A DNA stretch of 64,000 nt, from NCBI RefSeq assembly GCF_000149955.1, contig NC_030988.1:5119710-5183709 (forward strand), given 5' to 3'. This DNA is from Fusarium oxysporum f. sp. lycopersici 4287 (taxonomy: Eukaryota; Ascomycota; Sordariomycetes; Hypocreales; Nectriaceae). The position numbers and the translations under genes are program-made. Below, piece after piece: positions 40,742 to 49,672 of this stretch (positions within the stretch are counted from its first letter, which is position 1; every line of letters starts with the position of its first letter). The notes beneath the pieces were generated by a model that had not been told where the DNA came from, did no database searches, and saw nothing but the letters and a program-made list of their open reading frames with translations.

Positions 40742-42586
40742 ACGTACATGATAAGCATGTGAACCACTTTTCCCTCTTACACCTAACTTTTCACTTAATC
40801 AATTGATTTATCAACCACCAAGCATGTCAGACCCAAATTACGAAGCTAGAATACTTCTTGCCCTTCAGGCACTTCAAACTAATCCTAAATTAAGCCTCCG
40901 ATGCGCTGCAGATATATATAAAGTTAATCGCATAACCTTAAGTCGCCGACAGAATGGTCTCCAATCTCGACGCGATTGGATTCCAAAATCACGCCGTTTA
41001 TCAAATCTAGAGGAAAAGATTATAGTTCAGTTTATTCTCGACCTAGATATGCGAGGATTTCCTCCCCGACTGCGTGCCGTTGAAGAAATGGCCAACCGAC
41101 TGCTCGCTGACCGCGATGCGCTACCTGTCGGCAAGCGCTGGGCTCATAACTTCGTCAAGCGGCAACCAGAGCTAAAGACGCGTTTATTTCGGAGATATGA
41201 CTACCAGAGAGCCAAATGCGAAGATCCGACTATTATTCGTGGCTGGTTTAGGCTTGTACAGAATACAATTGCAAAGTACGGTATCCGATCAGATGATATC
41301 TGGAACTTTGACGAGACTGGCTTCCTTATAGGCATGATTGCAAGCGGAATGGTTGTCACAGGCACAGACAGGCGTGGACGACCTAAATCAGTGCAGCCTG
41401 GAAACCGGGAATGGATTACGGTCATTCAGGCGATTAATGCGGCAGGCTGGGCGATCCAGCCGTTTATCATCGGTGGGGGCCAATATCACCTCGCCAACTG
41501 GTACCGAGAAAGTAACCTCCCGGGCGATTGGGCTATTGCGACAAGCCAAAATGGCTGGACCGATAACGAGATAGGACTTGAGTGGCTAAAGCACTTTGAT
41601 CGGTGTACAAGCAACCGATCAGTTGGTTCCTATCGTCTTCTGATCCTCGATGGCCATGAAAGTCACCACTCTGTCGATTTTGAGAGATATTGCGAGGAAC
41701 ATAAGATTATTACACTTTGTATGCCACCTCATTCGTCTCATCTACTCCAGCCTCTTGATGTCGGGTACTTTAACCTGCTTAAAAACGCTTATGGTCGAGA
41801 AATTGAGCATTTGATCAGATGCTCTATAACACATGTTTCTAAGACCGAGTTCTTCCCGGCCTTTTATGCAGCGCATCAAGCTACTATGACCGAAAGAAAT
41901 ATCAAGTCAGCCTTTAGAGGAGCCGGGCTTGTTCCTTTAGATCCAGAAAGTGTGGTCTCAAAGCTTGATGTGCAGCTGCGGACTCCAACGCCTGCTGAAG
42001 AGGTCGCTAACCCTTCAACCCCTTGGGTCTCAAAGACGCCAAAGACCGTGCTTGAGGCTGGCTCTCAGTCTGAATACCTTGAACGACGAATCATAAGACA
42101 TCACAGTAGCTCTCCAGAGTCGGTTATTGAAGCTATGAAGTCTCTAGAGAAGTCAACAAAGGAATGTATGCATAAGATTACCTTACTGACAGCCAGGCTG
42201 GATGATGTTCAAGAGGCAAATAAGATACTAAGCCGGTGCCGAAGGGCAAAAAGAACCCGACTACAGAAGGGAGGAGTAATGACAGTAGATGAAGCAAGGC
42301 AGGCAATTGATCAGATGGATGTTGATGCGCAGGTAGTTGCAGAATCGTCAAGAAGTAGTGGTCAAAGAAAGTCGGTCGGACCGGGGGTTCGGCGCTGTGG
42401 AGTGTGCGGTAAGCCCGGACATAATGCAAGAACGTGTCAAGTAGTAATTGGGATGTCTGGGGAAGAATATAGTGAGTAGTTTTAATTGATTAATTGATTT
42501 GTTGTGTTTTTATGATGATATCTACCTATATGGTGTAAGAAAAGTGGTTCACATACTTGGATGGTTCACATGCTTATCATGTACGT
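40742..42586 (+). mobile_element. Complete pogo-like DNA transposon with TA target duplication
   Basis: 1,845 bp between TA dinucleotides at 40740-40741 and 42587-42588. Left end ACGTACATGATAAGCATGTG; right end its complement. The right end has two GCATGTGAACCA-like direct repeats; the left end has only one, a ~19-bp deletion compared with the right. Further inside, both ends share CACTTTTC and TTACACC. Contains one intact transposase gene, so it may be active. Confidence 0.92.
40824..42479 (+). CDS. Pogo-like transposase, apparently intact
   Basis: The frame opens at 40803 (558 codons); MSDPNYEARILLALQALQTN at 40824 is the better start (551 residues). Parts: an N-terminal HTH (residues ~10-50; LRCAADIYKVNRITLSRR), CENP-B-type DNA-binding domain (DLDMRGFPPRLRAVEEMANR, RWAHNFVKRQPELKTRLFRR), then DDE_1 with catalytic Asp in NFDETGFLIG, LILDGHESHHS and LLQPLDVGYF. 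A coiled region and CCHC zinc knuckle (CGVCGKPGHNARTC) close the protein. All catalytic residues are present and no stop interrupts it. Copies: truncated relative at 650-1888. Confidence 0.92.
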   Translation: MSDPNYEARILLALQALQTNPKLSLRCAADIYKVNRITLSRRQNGLQSRRDWIPKSRRLSNLEEKIIVQFILDLDMRGFPPRLRAVEEMANRLLADRDALPVGKRWAHNFVKRQPELKTRLFRRYDYQRAKCEDPTIIRGWFRLVQNTIAKYGIRSDDIWNFDETGFLIGMIASGMVVTGTDRRGRPKSVQPGNREWITVIQAINAAGWAIQPFIIGGGQYHLANWYRESNLPGDWAIATSQNGWTDNEIGLEWLKHFDRCTSNRSVGSYRLLILDGHESHHSVDFERYCEEHKIITLCMPPHSSHLLQPLDVGYFNLLKNAYGREIEHLIRCSITHVSKTEFFPAFYAAHQATMTERNIKSAFRGAGLVPLDPESVVSKLDVQLRTPTPAEEVANPSTPWVSKTPKTVLEAGSQSEYLERRIIRHHSSSPESVIEAMKSLEKSTKECMHKITLLTARLDDVQEANKILSRCRRAKRTRLQKGGVMTVDEARQAIDQMDVDAQVVAESSRSSGQRKSVGPGVRRCGVCGKPGHNARTCQVVIGMSGEEYSE

Positions 42587-42914
42587 TATATGCTTTTTAA
42601 ATAACATTTATTACTACTATCTACTAGTATACTGCTCTTATAGACTTTAACTACTAGATAATAGAGTATTTAACGCATTAAAGGCTATATATTGATAAGA
42701 GTTAGAAAAGTTTACTTTATTAACTAATTCCGCTCTAATAGATGAAGTCAATTTCATTAGGGCCTACACTAAGGCTCGCCAAATTAGAATGACTAAGAAG
42801 AATATACTATCTGGCTAGAAGGTTACTAGAAACTGGCCTATTTTATATGCGAAAGCGTTACAGCACCCTAAAATCTAATAAGATAGGCCAAACGGTAGCC
42901 TAGTACTACAGCCC

Positions 42915-42990
42915 AAAATCAACTCTAGTAGAGTTGATTTTATTTACCCACTTTAAACCTAGTAGAGTTGATTATTGCCAGGGTGTAGAG
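42915..42990. repeat. Palindrome and iterons 5' of OrsD fragment E
   Basis: A 27-bp perfect inverted repeat (42915-42941; half-site TAGAGTTGATTTT, 1-bp centre G), then iterons AGTAGAGTTGATT at about 42961 and AGGGTGTAGAGTTGATTT at about 42980. Order and orientation match those at 26865-26960 relative to the OrsD gene that follows. Confidence 0.8.
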
Positions 42991-43184
42991 TTGATTTAAC
43001 GCTGTCCTATATACAGGAGTAGTAGTGCTGATCAGAACAGGGGTTTGTCAGGGGTTTGCCACAGAACGCGACACGTCCTTTCGCGTAAAGTGCTATAGCG
43101 GGGTAATATCATACTACTAGACAGTCTCGTTATTGATCAAGGCACTATCATTATTCAGATCTTGCTACTAGTCACCGAGTCACT

Positions 43185-43475
43185 ATGACAGCTTCAAACT
43201 TGCAATCGGAACCATGCAGTGCAATTTATCCCTATGTTCTTCTCTCTACATACCGTCTTCTCGTGTGCCAGGTTTGTGGGTTCGCCTCTGTAGCCGATGA
43301 GGTTGCTACGCATTTGAGAACACGACATCGCGATATACAGCCAGAGCGTCGACAGGAACTGGTAGAGAAGATAAAACAGATCCCGAATATTGTCCACAGT
43401 CGGGACGAACTACGTCATTATTTACAGTACCCAACGGATACGATTGAACCCATTCCGTTTCTTGCGCCACCATAA
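43185..43475 (+). pseudogene. OrsD-type fragment (copy E)
   Basis: 96 codons from MTASNLQSEPCSAIYPYVLL with STYRLLVCQVCGFASVADEV and ATHLRTRHRDIQPERRQELV: the first OrsD finger and its spacer. The homology ends at IEPIPFLAPP, where copies C and D go on to the second finger. Probably a truncated copy. Confidence 0.7.
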
Positions 43476-43620
43476 ACCATCAGAATCTCTGAAGCAACAT
43501 TTAATGATTCTGGCTCGGACCAAGCTACCTCGGCGGACTGGAACCAAGTATGCAGAGATCGTGGAGGCATGCTTAACATGTCTTGATGATGACAATATAG
43601 ATTTTGTGGATCATCGGTAA
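43476..43620 (+). pseudogene. C-terminal fragment of an unidentified fungal protein
   Basis: In frame 43390-43620 the 3' part reads ESLKQHLMILARTKLPRRTG and KYAEIVEACLTCLDDDNIDF. I recall such an ending in fungal NLR-type or related proteins (LPRxxGxKYxxVVxxCLTCLD), but cannot prove it. It is fused directly to the OrsD fragment, so the junction marks a rearrangement. Confidence 0.35.
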
Positions 43621-43783
43621 GGAATGAAGACCAGCGAGTGCATCATCATCCTTGACGTACGCTGCTACCTATTTAGACCTATCCTATCTCATCCCTTAAA
43701 GCTAATGAAGCCTAGGTTGTTACCAAGTTAGATTTATTATATATTTAACCCTCTAACTGAAGTTACCTCGAAGAATAATTCCA

Positions 43784-44563
43784 CTACCATCCATGTCTGA
43801 AAGTGAGCTCCATCACTCTTAACTCTTTCTTCCCAATCACCATCCATTTATCACCATCCCTCATCTGTTGGCCTCTTCCCATTGCATACCGTTTATAGTA
43901 GTCTGTCTGGCTGCAATCTTCCAGCGCGCACACTCCGCCAGCCCAATCGGTAGGGGGCATTTTTTCATCATACATAAACACAGTCATTTCAACCAGCTCG
44001 GGGAACATATGTTTAATAAGCATTCTGATCGTGTCGCCAGCTCCTTGATGATACGTCCAACTGGCGCTGACAGCCAATCTCTGCAAACCTTTTCCCTCCG
44101 GATCACCAAGACGCAAGTCAGTGAATAGTCGTGATATTCTGCGATAATCCAGATCGCCGAGTACAACGACGGTATCGACCGCAGGTTTAATGTATAACAC
44201 ACGATTCAAGTCGTTTATACTATCGCCAGCATGCTCATATGGCGCAACAGTCGCAAGGGGGAACTTGACAGGATAAAAGTCCAATGCGGCAGATCTCGCC
44301 TCGGAACTGACTGACAGCGCAACAGGGTTGTTACAACGGCTTTGCCATTTTGGCACACCGCCATGTTGAAAGTCATCGGCGTAATGCGATCTGCGGGCGT
44401 GAATTTCGACGCAACGGGGAAAGAAAGAGTAGCGCCAGATTCTTAGCCGTAGCTCAACAGGCAGGTTGGGAAAGCAGTGAAAGGACAAAGATGGCACAGA
44501 TGCTGGAAGCGCTGGCTCCACTGTTGTTTGCAATCTGCCGCTGGCCATAGTCAGCGTCCTCAA
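43784..44563 (-). CDS. 2EXR-domain protein
   Basis: Single exon, 259 codons; MASGRLQTTVEP (residue 6) is an alternative start. SFHCFPNLPVELRLRIWRYS matches the 2EXR domain seen in many fungal proteins of unknown function, which starts F.F..LP.ELR..IW. Later NPVALSVSSEARSAAL and LNRVLYIKPAVDTVVV also fit. No membrane segment or signal peptide. Intact. Confidence 0.8.
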   Translation of the reverse strand: MRTLTMASGRLQTTVEPALPASVPSLSFHCFPNLPVELRLRIWRYSFFPRCVEIHARRSHYADDFQHGGVPKWQSRCNNPVALSVSSEARSAALDFYPVKFPLATVAPYEHAGDSINDLNRVLYIKPAVDTVVVLGDLDYRRISRLFTDLRLGDPEGKGLQRLAVSASWTYHQGAGDTIRMLIKHMFPELVEMTVFMYDEKMPPTDWAGGVCALEDCSQTDYYKRYAMGRGQQMRDGDKWMVIGKKELRVMELTFRHGW

Positions 44564-44708
44564 GGAAAGACTGACACAAGCTGATAAGATGGAGCAAGAC
44601 TTGAATAAATGACGCAGGTGGAGGGGAAGTGGGGAAGCTGGTAATGTGATTCCTAATATCTACTTGTTTATAAAGAAAAGGTGGGGTTAAAAGCTATAAA
44701 TAGTAGAA

Positions 44709-44753
44709 ACGTACATGATAAGCATGTGAACCATCCAAGTATGTGAACCACTT
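44709..44753. repeat. Solo pogo terminal repeat
   Basis: Forty-five bases match the complement of the right end of the complete pogo element (ACGTACATGATAAGCATGTG... with two GTGAACCA units). No TA precedes it (GAA|ACGT), and the rest of an element is absent. Probably left by deletion, about 2.1 kb from the intact element. Confidence 0.75.
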
Positions 44754-45034
44754 TCACATCAGCATCGACATCCCTACCGAAGGCTTTCATCGCAACAATC
44801 CTCAGCCGCGAGGGAGTTGCCAGCAACGACGTCCGTTACATCATATCCCAAACTATTGCTTTGGACGGTTTCAGGGCTTGATAGATACATTCATCTGTTC
44901 TTCCCTGCTTTGTGCCATCGCCACATACATATTAACTCCTATAAGCGGACTTCAATTCCCAAGGAGCAATAGGGTTGGGGTAGGGTTATATTAGGCTATA
45001 GAAGCTATTTGCTCTGGTGCTATTTATATAGGGA

Positions 45035-45275
45035 TTTTCCTAGGAAAAATAAAATAAGAGATAAAGAGATATAGAGAAGAAGTAAGAGAGAAGGTAGGAT
45101 AATAGATAATATAAGGTAAAGAAAGAGACTTAGGAAAGTAAGTAAGGTAGAGATAAAGAGATATTAATATATAAGGAAAAGAGAGATATATAGAGATATA
45201 AAGAGATATAGATTAAGGAAAAAGGAAGGTAAGATAGGAAGAATAGGGGATAGAGTAGGATAGATAAGAGAGAGT
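45035..45275. repeat. Near C-free A/G/T tract downstream of the retroelement fragment
   Basis: The + strand has almost no C for about 240 bp and repeats agagatata/aaagagata. On the minus strand it is TCTCTTTATATCTC-rich and lies 3' of the endonuclease fragment (45279-45881), as an untranslated tail might. Confidence 0.5.
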
Positions 45276-45278
45276 GTT

Positions 45279-45881
45279 TTAGGACTGTGCTCTCCTAGGC
45301 AGGTCTCGAGCTATAGAGGCAGCTGAGATAGCCCTAGTCTTAGTTAAGGCTAGGCCTATAGTTGAGTCTAGCTGTGAGGCTGCAAAGGGACCTAAGAGCT
45401 CTTGAAGCTGCTTATAGGTCTGTGAGGTCTCCTGATCCATAAGGCCGCCTGCTGAGAAGATAAGAGGGTGGAAGAAGGCTCCAAGAGACTGATATTTCCG
45501 CCGTTTCTCATCAGCAGCTTCCTTCAAGGTGCTATAAGGGTCTTCTCTTGTCGAGTCCTTGGAGATAGCTACGACTTGGATATCATAGAAGTAGCGGCTA
45601 TTTCCAATAATGACTGCAAAATCAGCTCTCAGAGAGGTCTCTTGCTGGACTAGAGGTTCAATCTCAACCTCTAGGTCAGGCCGGCTACTAAGAGCTTTCA
45701 AAAAGGCCCTATTTATAGCGTAATGCCTTGCAATCCACCTTCTATTAGCACCTTTGCAAGTATCCTCATGACTGAAGCTAGCTATAGCTCCACAGGAGCT
45801 ACAGGGCAGGTCTAGAGGCTTGATACTGTACCAATTACCCCGCGTATCAGGTCCTGATACACGATTTGATGGTCCGTGCCC
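45279..45881 (-). pseudogene. C-terminal zinc finger and restriction-like endonuclease domain of a non-LTR retroelement
   Basis: Minus-strand frame, open from 45881: a zinc finger LPCSSCGAIASFSHEDTCKG (C-x2-C...H-x4-C), RHYAINRAFLKAL, then RADFAVIIGN, YFYDIQVVAISK and EKRRKYQSLGAFFHPLIFSA. The order finger - R.D...YYD.x.V..K - EE+RRKY..LG..F.P is that of the restriction-like endonuclease at the C-terminus of R2/HERO-like non-LTR elements and relatives. No reverse transcriptase precedes it; the upstream part coincides with a hairpin-repeat copy (45828-45881). A truncated 3' remnant. Confidence 0.6.
45828..45881 (-). repeat. 54-bp hairpin repeat, copy B
   Basis: Inverse copy of 29848-29901, with hairpin GTATCAGG-T-CCTGATAC at 45844-45860. 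It reads in frame into the zinc finger of the endonuclease fragment, so coding origin cannot be excluded. Confidence 0.7.
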
Positions 45882-46096
45882 TATTGTCGCACTGGATGTG
45901 CTTAAAGTGGATTGAAGGTCGGGTCATTCATAATGAGCAGCAGTAGTGAGTTGATTGGTTCTATCTTCTGTGTGGGGTATTCTATCCCACAGGTTTTACT
46001 TTAAATCACCCAGCTTGATTACTAAGGGCTGTTGTTCCTGAGGATCATTGAGACCATGCCCGGCCTGCGACACCTATCCATTATTCTAATTCCACT

Positions 46097-46283
46097 TTGC
46101 CTACTCAAGTATTAACGGCAGGAACGGGCCTAAATCCAATGGAAAACCCATGCAAAATAAAACTACGCGTCTTGTCATTAATTTAATTGACCCTGGTCTA
46201 AATGAAGTCCACCCCTAGCATAAATAAAGTCTAATCCCTGTGAAATTCAAGCCTACACCCTGTTAGTATGGAGCACTAGGTGG
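46097..46283 (-). repeat. OrsD-unit 3' terminal block F
   Basis: Contains the CTACTCAAGTATTAACGG block also seen (inverted) at 7215-7243, the TTTTCCATTGGAT block of 7097-7140, then 46163-46262, nearly identical to 24668-24772 (TTAATTTAATTGACCCTGG and three iterons), and TATGGAGCACTAGG corresponding to 24868-24886. The part between iteron 3 and that motif in unit D is missing here. Confidence 0.75.
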
Positions 46284-46370
46284 TGGCCTTGAAGACCTAA
46301 CTCGCATTTGCCTACTGGATTTTCCTCGCGGGCATTGGGTCCTGAATTCCCACAAGCTAACAAGTATTCC

Positions 46371-47778
46371 TCATTGACTAACATCATCACAAACAGTATC
46401 ACTCAAGCTGATATCATGAACCGCATTCTCCCACCAAATACTAAATTCTTCACGACACCACATGATTAGTCTTTGTAAACAAGAAATAATCATGTAGCAT
46501 CCACGTAAATCCTCTGAAGAACCAATTTCTAAGCCCTGCCAAATTACCTGCTATATGTTAATGTCTGACTCAGTTGAATAGCCACAAGAAGAGATACCCT
46601 ACCAATTCATTACTCGTCCGAACTGCAAAGTCAACTCTCCATTTCGTTCCATCCACGAAAACAACAGGAAGCATTGGCAATGCATCAGCTGAGGAGTTAG
46701 GCAGAGATTCCAGATGGCGAAAATGCGCGCGGAGCCAAGTTGCCAATTGCGCTGGGCCGACAATTGCACTATTCGAGCTGTGACTCTTAGTTTCGATGCT
46801 GATAGCAACGGGTGTATTGGCCTCATCGCTGGTTTGGAAATGGACCACTCTATTAGAACGGCTGGCTGATCTGTATTTTTTTAATGACACGTCAAGGTTT
46901 GAGTTTTTGGCTGGGTTCAGGAAGATGGCGTAGTCAACCTTGGCCTCCTGGAGGAATGGGCTTTGGTCCCGGAAATCAGGGTATACTCGACAATGTGTTC
47001 TGGGGTAGTAAACCCGTTAGTGCCAAAAACTCATAACTGTTACTGGAGAATGCGTCCTACATGTTCTGATAGTAAACATCTTGCCCGATATTATTGTCGT
47101 CAAAAGCTAGTTCCAGAAGTGGAGCGTGCACTGTGTCATTCCAACTTGACTCATGAGCAAGTCGCTGCTGACAATGTTTCGAGTTTTCAGTGATTTTGCT
47201 TAGACGCTTGAATACATAATCTTGATCCGCTTGTATATCAGGTGATTCAGTTGACAGTTCTGGCCGAAACCAACTGTCCAGAGGGGGGTCAAGCGGGTTT
47301 GCTTTCGCTGTCATTCGCTCCTATCAATATGTATCAGTATATAACTTCCTGGTCTCTAGGACGAAGCGAATTGGCTAACCTTGAACTGATGCGGAATCGA
47401 AGCACTTCTTGTTAGGGCCACTAAATCTTTGACGATTTGGGGTGGATTTTGCATTTCCTTATATGCTCTGCGTTCCAACGGAAAGTCGATTGCTTGACGG
47501 AGTTCAAGTTCGCGCTTTTTAGGGCTTACAGAGCCACTTTGGCGGCCAGAGCTTGTTGTGGATGTATTGCTGGATAATGTTGGAGCATTCGACATGCGTG
47601 GAGTAGCATTTGGATCAAGAGGTAGTTGGTCTGTCCTTTGTCGCTTTGAAGGACTGGGAGTACGAGGCATGATATTGAAATCAATGTCAAAGTTGTCGAT
47701 CACGTCGTCAATTTGAAGAATCCACGCCTCAATCATGGAGGAATCAGTATCAGGGAGATAACTACTGTTGACAGCCAT
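46371..47778 (-). CDS. PD-(D/E)XK nuclease-like protein
   Basis: Four exons, all junctions in frame: 47380-47778, 47061-47320, 46603-46999, 46371-46547, 410 residues. Introns (47321-47379, 47000-47060, 46548-46602) are GT..AG; the second contains a perfect CTAAC branch. Sequence: Ser/Pro-rich N-terminus with MPRTPSPSKRQRTDQLPLD, AIDFPLERRAYKEM, HESSWNDTVHAPLLELAF, VDYAIFLNP (candidate Asp), PVAISIETKSHSS (E-x-K), WLRAHFRHLESL, VVFVDGTKWRVDFAV, and GSSEDLRGCYMIISCLQRLI near the end. This is the fungal PD-(D/E)XK superfamily type with expanded copy number; activity not established. Catalytic residues look intact. The gene lies between OrsD-unit end blocks F and G. Confidence 0.85.
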
Positions 47779-47959
47779 GAGGTGCTGCTCAGCTTCGAAG
47801 TCGTGCTATTGTTTGTGAATAGTTGGTTTCAACGTGAAAAGGAAATTGGTCTTGTCAAAACAAGAAGTAGTGGCGTTGGCGGGGGGATTTCATGAGCCCT
47901 GTCCAATGCAGATGATGTCCGTCGCGCTAGTCTCCAACTGGTTTTGACCCATGTCGAGA

Positions 47960-48098
47960 CCTACCCTACTCAAGAATTGTCAGCAGAAACGCATTGCATT
48001 TCATATTTTTGACCAATCACCGTCTAGCATTTTCACCCAGGGTAGAATTGATTTTTACAGGGGAGTAGAATTTAATTTCTAGACCCACCTGACTGCTA
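47960..48098 (+). repeat. OrsD-unit 3' terminal block G
   Basis: 47965-48045 matches the complement of 23185-23285: CTACTCAAGAATT, a GAAACGC palindrome (47986-48002) and TTTTGACCAATCACCGTCTA. It passes directly into 48040-48098, the complement of 24776-24823 (iterons AGGGTAGAATTGATTTT and AGTAGAATTTAATTTCTAGA). So gene-C 3' sequence and unit-D iterons are adjacent here. Confidence 0.75.
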
Positions 48099-48120
48099 TT
48101 GTTTGCGTCGACAGCCTACT

Positions 48121-48173
48121 GTACCAATTACCACGGGTATTAGGCCCAATACCAGTTTTTGTGGCCCGTGCAC
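48121..48173 (-). repeat. 54-bp hairpin repeat, copy C
   Basis: Inverse copy: GTGCACGGGCCA... to GGTAATTGGTAC, hairpin GGTATTGGGCCTAATACC on the minus strand. Compared with copies A and B, C:G in the stem is replaced by T:A on both arms, which keeps pairing. Confidence 0.65.
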
Positions 48174-48179
48174 TTACCC

Positions 48180-48370
48180 CATTTCGACTTTTCCTGATTC
48201 GTTGAATCCTGTCAGCCGAGAGGACAGCGGCTACCCTATGGCTACTGAGGCAAGATCTTTGTCAGCGGCGGGGCCCCACGTAAGGAGATCTCGTTCAGAG
48301 TTGTCAGTGTGCTGGCCTTCTGAAGTTTGGCCCTGCCCGGCGTAATAAATTTCGTTCATTCATTAGGGTC
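48180..48370 (+). mobile_element. Short 3' end of a LINE-type retrotransposon
   Basis: Ends CCCGGCGTAATAAAT followed by TTCGTTCATTCATTAG. The GGCGTAATAAAT string also occurs at the 3' end of the Tad1-like LINE on the minus strand (near 60150), followed there by TACTACTAC. A 5'-truncated insertion with an ATTC-type tail is the simplest reading. Confidence 0.55.
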
Positions 48371-48541
48371 CCAGAAAGCCACTGATCAGCGAAATCAACA
48401 GTCCAATTCCTATCGACGTAATTTTACAGTTAGCTTTCTGGCTTGATAACTCTTTTGTTGACCTTAAACTCCTTTTCCTTTTTTCGCTTTCGTTAAGGCT
48501 CGAATCCTGACGCGATAGATGAAACTTCTTCGCAGACTACC

Positions 48542-49672
48542 ATGAGCTGCAACAATCGCATTGACTTTGTGCCCTCGCTTCTGGGACAGGAGGGACTAGG
48601 GAAGGGGCCCATTCCACTTCCTGAGAAGGTATTGCCGTCCTCAACATTGTACTCTAACTGTGTATGTGACTAACCTGCCATGTAGCCCGCAGTCATTGAG
48701 GAACGTAACGGCGAGATAGAATTTCGTGTCGTCAACAATGATGGTGACCGGGAGAGTCTCATCGTCCTGAGTGGGCTGAAATGCGTCTTCCAGAAGCAGT
48801 TACCGGAAATGCCTAAGAGCTACATCGCGCGCCTCATCTACGATAGAGCTCACATGTCCATTGCCATTGTGAGGAAGCCGTTAGCAGTAGTAGGTGGTAT
48901 CACGTACCGGTCGTTCAAGCACCGCAAGTTCGCCGAGATTGTCTTCTGCGCCGTCTTATCAGACGAACAGGCCAAGGGCTACGGGGCTCACCTGATGTTG
49001 CATCTGAAGGACTACATTAAGACATCATCAAATATGATGCATCTCCTGACCTATGCCGACAACTCGGCCATCCCCTATTTCAAGAAACAAGGTTTTACAA
49101 AGGAGATCACGTTGGATGACTCAATTTGGAAGAGGTGTATAAAAGACTATGAGGGCGGAACTCTTATGCAGTGCTCTATGCCCCCAAGGGTTCGCTACCT
49201 AGAGGTAGGCCGCATGCTCCTCAAGCAGAAGAAATGCGTCCGTGCCAAAATACAAGCCTTTAGTAAGAGCCACGTGATCCATCAACCTCCGAAACAGTGG
49301 GAAAACGGCCTTACTCCGATTGATCCCCTATCCATCGATGCAATCCGGGCGTCAGGTTGGTCACCTGGTATGGACGAGCTGGCTAGGCAATCCCACCACG
49401 GCCCGAATTACAAGCAGCTGTTACATCTCTTAAATGACCTCCAGGACCATCAATCATCGTGGCCATTCCGGCAGCCCGTCAGCGAGGACGATGTCGCCGA
49501 CTATTACGAAGTCATCAAGGAACCAATGGACCTAAGTACTATGGAGGCCAGGCTGGAAGCGGAACAATACATGGCGCCTGAGGATTTCATTAAAGACGCC
49601 CGGCTCATCTTTGACAACTGTCGACAATTCAATGGTGAGAATTCGCTCTATGTGAAGTGTGCCAACAATTAG
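48542..49672 (+). CDS. Gcn5-like histone acetyltransferase paralogue with C-terminal frameshift
   Basis: Exons 48542-48628 and 48686-49672; intron GTATTG..GTAG in frame. Product 357 residues. HAT core: [20 protein letters not shown] contains the catalytic Glu and the acetyl-CoA motif QAKGYG, followed by [19 protein letters not shown] and [20 protein letters not shown]. Bromodomain: [20 protein letters not shown] and [40 protein letters not shown]. The stop at 49670 is caused by a one-base shift: the next frame gives [20 protein letters not shown] and ends at 49728, the usual Gcn5 tail. The N-terminal region before the HAT core is short. Gcn5, part of SAGA, is normally single-copy, so this is a divergent duplicate that may be decaying. 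Confidence 0.85.

Larger units (their letters stand above)
40330..42880 (+). pseudogene. Old pogo-type transposase relic split by a nested transposon
   Basis: Two separated parts in one orientation. 40330-40739 reads LVIGSADLKRKAFLKGLQTW, NWTSFIKAITADGRALVPSI, IFKGKEL and LIILDSYGSHIT, the DDE core with the second catalytic Asp. 42589-42880 reads VFNALKAIY, IDEVNFIRAYTKARQIRMTK and LSGWKVTRNWPILYAKALQH, the C-terminal part. Both are AT-rich and interrupted by stops. The younger pogo element (40742-42586) lies between them at a TA. The relic belongs to a different pogo lineage from its invader. Confidence 0.75.

Noticed and set aside
46999..47065. Stop and frame change in the PD-(D/E)XK gene
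   Set aside because: Explained by a canonical 61-bp intron with GTAGGA donor, CTAAC branch and CCCAG acceptor that restores frame.
48480..48520. Possible tRNA T-arm (CTCGAATCC)
   Set aside because: No acceptor, D or anticodon arm could be paired around it. I found no convincing tRNA anywhere in the window by eye.
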